Origin: Anaerolineales bacterium
Lineage (GTDB): Bacteria > Chloroflexota > Anaerolineae > JAAEKA01
NCBI GenBank assembly: GCA_020634615.1
Contig: JACKBI010000003.1
Span: 186,001-250,000, forward strand
Length of the DNA: 64,000 nucleotides
Direction of reading: 5' to 3'
How positions within the stretch are numbered: position 1 is the first letter of the stretch; every line of letters begins with the position of its first letter. The translations under genes and the position numbers were made by a program. Of the stretch, positions 61,130 to 64,000 are shown in pieces. Below the pieces are notes generated by a model, which was not told the origin of the DNA, did no database searches, and saw only the letters and a list, made by a program, of their open reading frames with translations.

Positions 61130-61158
61130 ATTATACCATTTGGACAGAGCGACCGCAA
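61130..61158 (-). promoter_or_regulatory. Promoter of the response regulator operon
   Basis: Minus strand: TTGCGG (61153-61158), 17-base spacer, perfect TATAAT (61130-61135) with an extended TG one base upstream (TGGTATAAT). Start near 61123, about 65 bases before the ATG at 61057. Confidence 0.75.
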
Positions 61159-61200
61159 AGCACCCGGCGAATCACAGCGGCCATGCCGCTGGACGCCGGG

Positions 61201-61262
61201 TGGCACGATCGCAGACCGGCCAGAGCGTCATCTCTCGCTTTGGCCGGTCTCCGACCGTGCCA
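61201..61262. repeat. Intergenic palindromic element, same family as the one in the PNPOx-like gene
   Basis: Arms 61201-61222 and 61241-61262 pair at 20 of 22 positions, and the stem extends inward through AGCG/CGCT. The arm shares the core GGCACG.TCGCAGACC with the left arm at 3884-3902. Located between the two-component promoter and the end of the secreted CBM9-like gene. Confidence 0.7.
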
Positions 61263-61271
61263 GGCCAATCC

Positions 61272-62570
61272 CTAAGGACGTGCGCTGACAAGTGGCAGAT
61301 AAAGCCGCAACAACCTGGGCTGCGGCGTGACGGTTGCTGTGGGCGTCGGGCTGGCCTGGGGTGACGGATCCAGCGGGCACCAGACGTTCAAGCGATACGG
61401 CCCGGACGCGCCGTCGAAGCCGTCGATCACCAGGTAGTAGTCGCCTGCTGCCAAATCAGGCAGCGATACGGATGTGTCGCCGGCGGCAATACAGGTGGAT
61501 GGGCTGACGCCGGTCAGCACGAACAGGTCAAGATCCTCGCTCAGACCGCCAAGCAGGGCATCGACCGTCACACCGCCGGGCGCAGTAAACCGATAGACAT
61601 TCTCCGGTCCATTTTCAGGCCAGCCGGGCGCGCAGGCATACCAATTCACGTTGTCCGCGGCGCCTGCCGTGTTGCCGACCGCCACTTCGCCGCAGTCAAT
61701 GGGCAGCGCAGCGCTTATGTCAATGGTTTGCACCGGCGTCGGCGACGGACTGGGGGTCGCGGTTCTGGTAGGCGTTCGCGTGGCCGTGGCAGTTCGTGTC
61801 GCAGTCGGTGTCACGAATGGATCGAGCAGCACGAGATCGCCGAAGTTTTCCGGTTGCGAATAGGTCGAGTAACCGCGCCAGAACAGATGACCATCGGTGC
61901 CGCCGCCGTCGTCATCGTCGATCAACCCCAGGTTGAAGCCCAGCGACATGCCGGCTGCCAACGCGCCGGTATCGAACTGCGCCACGGGAATGCGCATCTC
62001 CAGCCCGTAGCCGTCGGGTTGCCGGCCGACTGCCCCGACTACACCAGCCGCCACTGCCCCGTCGTTGTCCCGAACCGCCCCATCGACGCGCACCTCGTAC
62101 AGGTGATCGTCAGGACAGAACCCGCTCCCGCAGAAACGGACGTTGTCGTTGTGGCCATCAAAGGCCAGTTCCACCGTGTCGTCCTCCCAAATGCGCACAC
62201 TGTCGGCGATCAGCCGGTCGTCCTGCACTGCGCACGCCACGTAAATCGCGTCATCATCCCACTGGCTCCAGCAGGTCGCCGCTGCATCTGCAATACTGTC
62301 AAAGGTGCCCGACAGACTGAAGGCGGTGTCACGGTTGAGCAACAGTGCACCGTCGCCCGGCCACTCGCCCAGGTTGCCGTCGATCTGCGGCGGGCTGACA
62401 ACGCGGTAGGAGTAGAAAACACCCGGCGCTGGTGTCGGCGTCAACTCAGGTCCACTACCGCTGGCAGTGGACTGGCCCACGACCAGCAGGCTCAATATGG
62501 CTAACACCGCGCCAATCCACAGCGCGGCCAACATGGCTCGAACGGCCATATGGGTGTTTCTTAGAGTCAC
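61272..62570 (-). CDS. Secreted CBM9-like protein with pre-peptidase C-like domain and YLPLV tail
   Basis: 432 residues. A signal segment near 10-33 (AMLAALWIGAVLAILSLLVV), then a CBM9-like domain (about 55-250): PPQIDGNLGEWPGDGALLL, WSQWDDDAIYVACAVQDDRL, EDDTVELAFDGHND, GYGLEMRIPVAQF, as in sugar-binding domains of xylanases. A TATRTPTRT linker follows, then a beta domain resembling the bacterial pre-peptidase C-terminal domain (about 285-400: VYRFTAPGGVTVDALLGG, AAGDYYLVIDGFDGASGPY). It ends LRLYLPLVSARP, a tail seen on secreted Chloroflexota proteins. No catalytic domain, so probably binding or structural. Confidence 0.78.
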   Translation of the reverse strand: MTLRNTHMAVRAMLAALWIGAVLAILSLLVVGQSTASGSGPELTPTPAPGVFYSYRVVSPPQIDGNLGEWPGDGALLLNRDTAFSLSGTFDSIADAAATCWSQWDDDAIYVACAVQDDRLIADSVRIWEDDTVELAFDGHNDNVRFCGSGFCPDDHLYEVRVDGAVRDNDGAVAAGVVGAVGRQPDGYGLEMRIPVAQFDTGALAAGMSLGFNLGLIDDDDGGGTDGHLFWRGYSTYSQPENFGDLVLLDPFVTPTATRTATATRTPTRTATPSPSPTPVQTIDISAALPIDCGEVAVGNTAGAADNVNWYACAPGWPENGPENVYRFTAPGGVTVDALLGGLSEDLDLFVLTGVSPSTCIAAGDTSVSLPDLAAGDYYLVIDGFDGASGPYRLNVWCPLDPSPQASPTPTATVTPQPRLLRLYLPLVSARP

Positions 62571-63017
62571 GTAATGCCTCCAGCGCGAAATGTCTGGTGA
62601 TCGGTGGTCAGAACCAGATGCATGGTGCGACTGGCTGTGGTCAACGCGTCTTGGCTCGATCGCAGGTCGGCCACAACTTTGAAGTTTCGGCCAGAACCAC
62701 GAACAAGCTGCTTGCGAATAGTAAGAGTCGCACGAGCGCGTTTCAGTTCCATTATAACGCAGGCCACCTTACAACTCAATTGGGTGCGACAGGCAGCAAC
62801 TCCGGCACGTGCGGTGCATGACCCTGATCGTCACCAACCAGGTTGAACAGACAGGCTTCACCTTGCTCCCAAAGGTATGGTTGTGTTATCATCAACCCGC
62901 CTGTGATCGGGAGCGCGGACGAACCAGTCTTGCGCCAAACATACAACAAGGGGAGGTCAAAACGATAGTCATTCCTGCACAGCGCAACCAAACCAAACCT
63001 GCAAGCGAGCGTACCAA
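62571..63017. other. Divergent intergenic region
   Basis: No gene seen. It holds the minus-strand promoter at 62751-62779 for the CBM9-like gene and a weaker plus-strand candidate, TTGCTC (62863-62868) with TATCAT (62887-62892) 18 bases on, for the sugar epimerase gene. AGGGGAGGT at 62949-62957 is an excellent ribosome site but no ATG, GTG or TTG follows within 12 bases. Confidence 0.5.
62751..62779 (-). promoter_or_regulatory. Promoter of the CBM9-like gene
   Basis: Minus strand: TTGAGT (62774-62779), 17-base spacer, perfect TATAAT (62751-62756). Transcription would start near 62744, giving a leader of about 170 bases. Confidence 0.6.
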
Positions 63018-64000
63018 TTGTCCACCACGAATTCTAACCTGACCACAACCTGGCCTGATAGCCAAGACTCCTGGCGCGATAAGCGTGTGATCGTGACCGG
63101 CGGCGCTGGATTTCTGGGTTCCTCGGTAGTAGAACGTCTCCGCCGCCGCGGCGCCGCCGAGATCATCGTACCCAGAAGCCGCGACTACGACCTGCGCAAC
63201 GGCGAAGCGATTCGCCAACTGCTGCATGACACTGCAACGCCAGACCCCGTGGATGTGGTGATCCACATGGCTGCCCGCGTCGGCGGCATCGGCGCGAACC
63301 GGGCCAATCCAGCCGAGTTCTTCTACGACAACCTGATGATGAGCGTGCCGTTGCTGCACGAAGCCTGGCAGGCAGGCGTCGGCAAGTTCGTGGCTATCGG
63401 CACAGTCTGCGCCTACCCCAAATACACACCGGTCCCATTCCGCGAGGAAGAGCTGTGGAACGGCTACCCCGAGGAAACCAACGCGCCGTATGGCCTGGCC
63501 AAAAAGATGATGCTTGTCCAGAGCCAGGCCTACCGGGAGCAGTACGGGTTCAACTCGATCTTCCTGTTGCCGGTCAACCTCTATGGCCCGCGCGACAACT
63601 TCGATCCGGCCAGTTCGCACGTCATCCCGGCGCTGATCCGCAAGTGTTTGGAGGCCAAGATGCGCGGCGACGACGAAATCGTGGCCTGGGGCGATGGCTC
63701 GCCAACCCGCGAGTTTCTCTATGTTGACGACGCAGCCGAAGGCATCTTGCTGGCAACCGAGCGCTACAACGCCAGCGAACCGGTGAACCTTGGCAGCGCG
63801 TTTGAGATCAGCATCAAAGACCTGCTGGAGACCATCGCCCGCCTGACCGGTTTCCAGGGCGTCATTGTGTGGGACACCAGCCAGCCCAACGGCCAGCCGC
63901 GCCGCAAGCTGGATGTCAGCCGCGCCCAGGAATACTTTGGGTTCGAGTCAACGACGCGCTTCGACGAGGGGCTGCGCCGGACCATTGAGTGGTACCAGGA
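63018..64000 (+). CDS. GDP-L-fucose synthase-like epimerase (3' end cut by window)
   Basis: The frame is open to the right edge, about 327 codons visible. Extended SDR: NAD site VIVTGGAGFLGSSVVERL, then HMAARVGGIGANRANPAEFF, the block typical of GDP-fucose synthase (WcaG/Fcl), catalytic Ser/Thr-Tyr-Lys in IGTVCAYPKYTPVPFREEEL and APYGLAKKMM, and LLPVNLYGPRDNFDP. The enzyme makes activated L-fucose or a related 6-deoxysugar for surface glycans. No ATG is present before the Rossmann fold; the TTG at 63018 (giving MSTTNSNLTTTWPDS) is the best start, but the ribosome site is weak. The C-terminus is lost at the window edge. Confidence 0.85.
   Translation, partial: MSTTNSNLTTTWPDSQDSWRDKRVIVTGGAGFLGSSVVERLRRRGAAEIIVPRSRDYDLRNGEAIRQLLHDTATPDPVDVVIHMAARVGGIGANRANPAEFFYDNLMMSVPLLHEAWQAGVGKFVAIGTVCAYPKYTPVPFREEELWNGYPEETNAPYGLAKKMMLVQSQAYREQYGFNSIFLLPVNLYGPRDNFDPASSHVIPALIRKCLEAKMRGDDEIVAWGDGSPTREFLYVDDAAEGILLATERYNASEPVNLGSAFEISIKDLLETIARLTGFQGVIVWDTSQPNGQPRRKLDVSRAQEYFGFESTTRFDEGLRRTIEWYQ

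Overview
The window reads as chromosomal DNA of a Chloroflexota bacterium, probably from the Anaerolineae/Caldilineae side. The grounds are inferential: secreted proteins with long Thr-Pro (TPTPT-type) linkers, solute-binding proteins with a VVQTQIVEKEV-type stalk behind the lipobox, a secreted protein ending in a YLPLV-type tail, generally high GC, and many short dispersed palindromes. No rRNA, tRNA or CRISPR array was seen, so the lineage cannot be fixed from this window alone.

Layout. 0-7 kb: a cytochrome P450 running in from the left edge, two RibD-C/DHFR-like reductases, a small membrane-protein pseudogene with one in-frame stop, and a minus-strand run of four genes (ABA4-like, cupin, TMTC-like GT-C/TPR protein, PNPOx-like flavoprotein). 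7-21 kb: amino-acid biosynthesis and housekeeping: threonine synthase, two membrane proteins, argC-argB-argD-argA-like, an AI-2E-family transporter, homoserine dehydrogenase, a methyltransferase, argG, then lutB-lutC. argC is preceded by what looks like a complete arginine attenuator: promoter, short ORF with tandem AGG Arg codons, mutually exclusive hairpins and a terminator.

20.9-46.5 kb: a plus-strand carbohydrate locus. It holds a GH43 protein, a LacI-type regulator with a perfect 28-bp operator just downstream of its own promoter, a CUT1-type sugar ABC transporter without ATPase, a GH78 alpha-L-rhamnosidase, a complete Opp/Dpp-type ABC transporter (binding protein, two permeases, two ATPases), a DUF5060/DUF4038 hydrolase, a Gfo/Idh/MocA dehydrogenase, a nucleoside-hydrolase-like protein, a GH140-like protein, an epimerase, two aldo-keto reductases, a KdgF-like cupin and a GH4 enzyme with the CHEV motif. 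Rhamnosidase, apiosidase-like, KdgF and alpha-galacturonidase-like members together point to pectin (rhamnogalacturonan) use. The stretch from about 30 to 45 kb looks AT-richer than its surroundings.

46.6-64 kb: envelope and signalling genes: a lipoprotein, a von Willebrand A lipoprotein, a polysaccharide deacetylase, a candidate ~180-nt small RNA with its own promoter and terminator (minus strand, about 50.9-51.1 kb), and a tight minus-strand operon in which an OmpR-type response regulator and a membrane histidine kinase bracket three surface proteins (a 1279-residue Ig-like repeat protein, a TPR-SH3 protein and a beta-propeller protein). A secreted CBM9-like protein and a truncated GDP-fucose-synthase-like gene close the window.

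The window also carries several classes of short inverted repeats, one of which lies in frame inside a coding gene.
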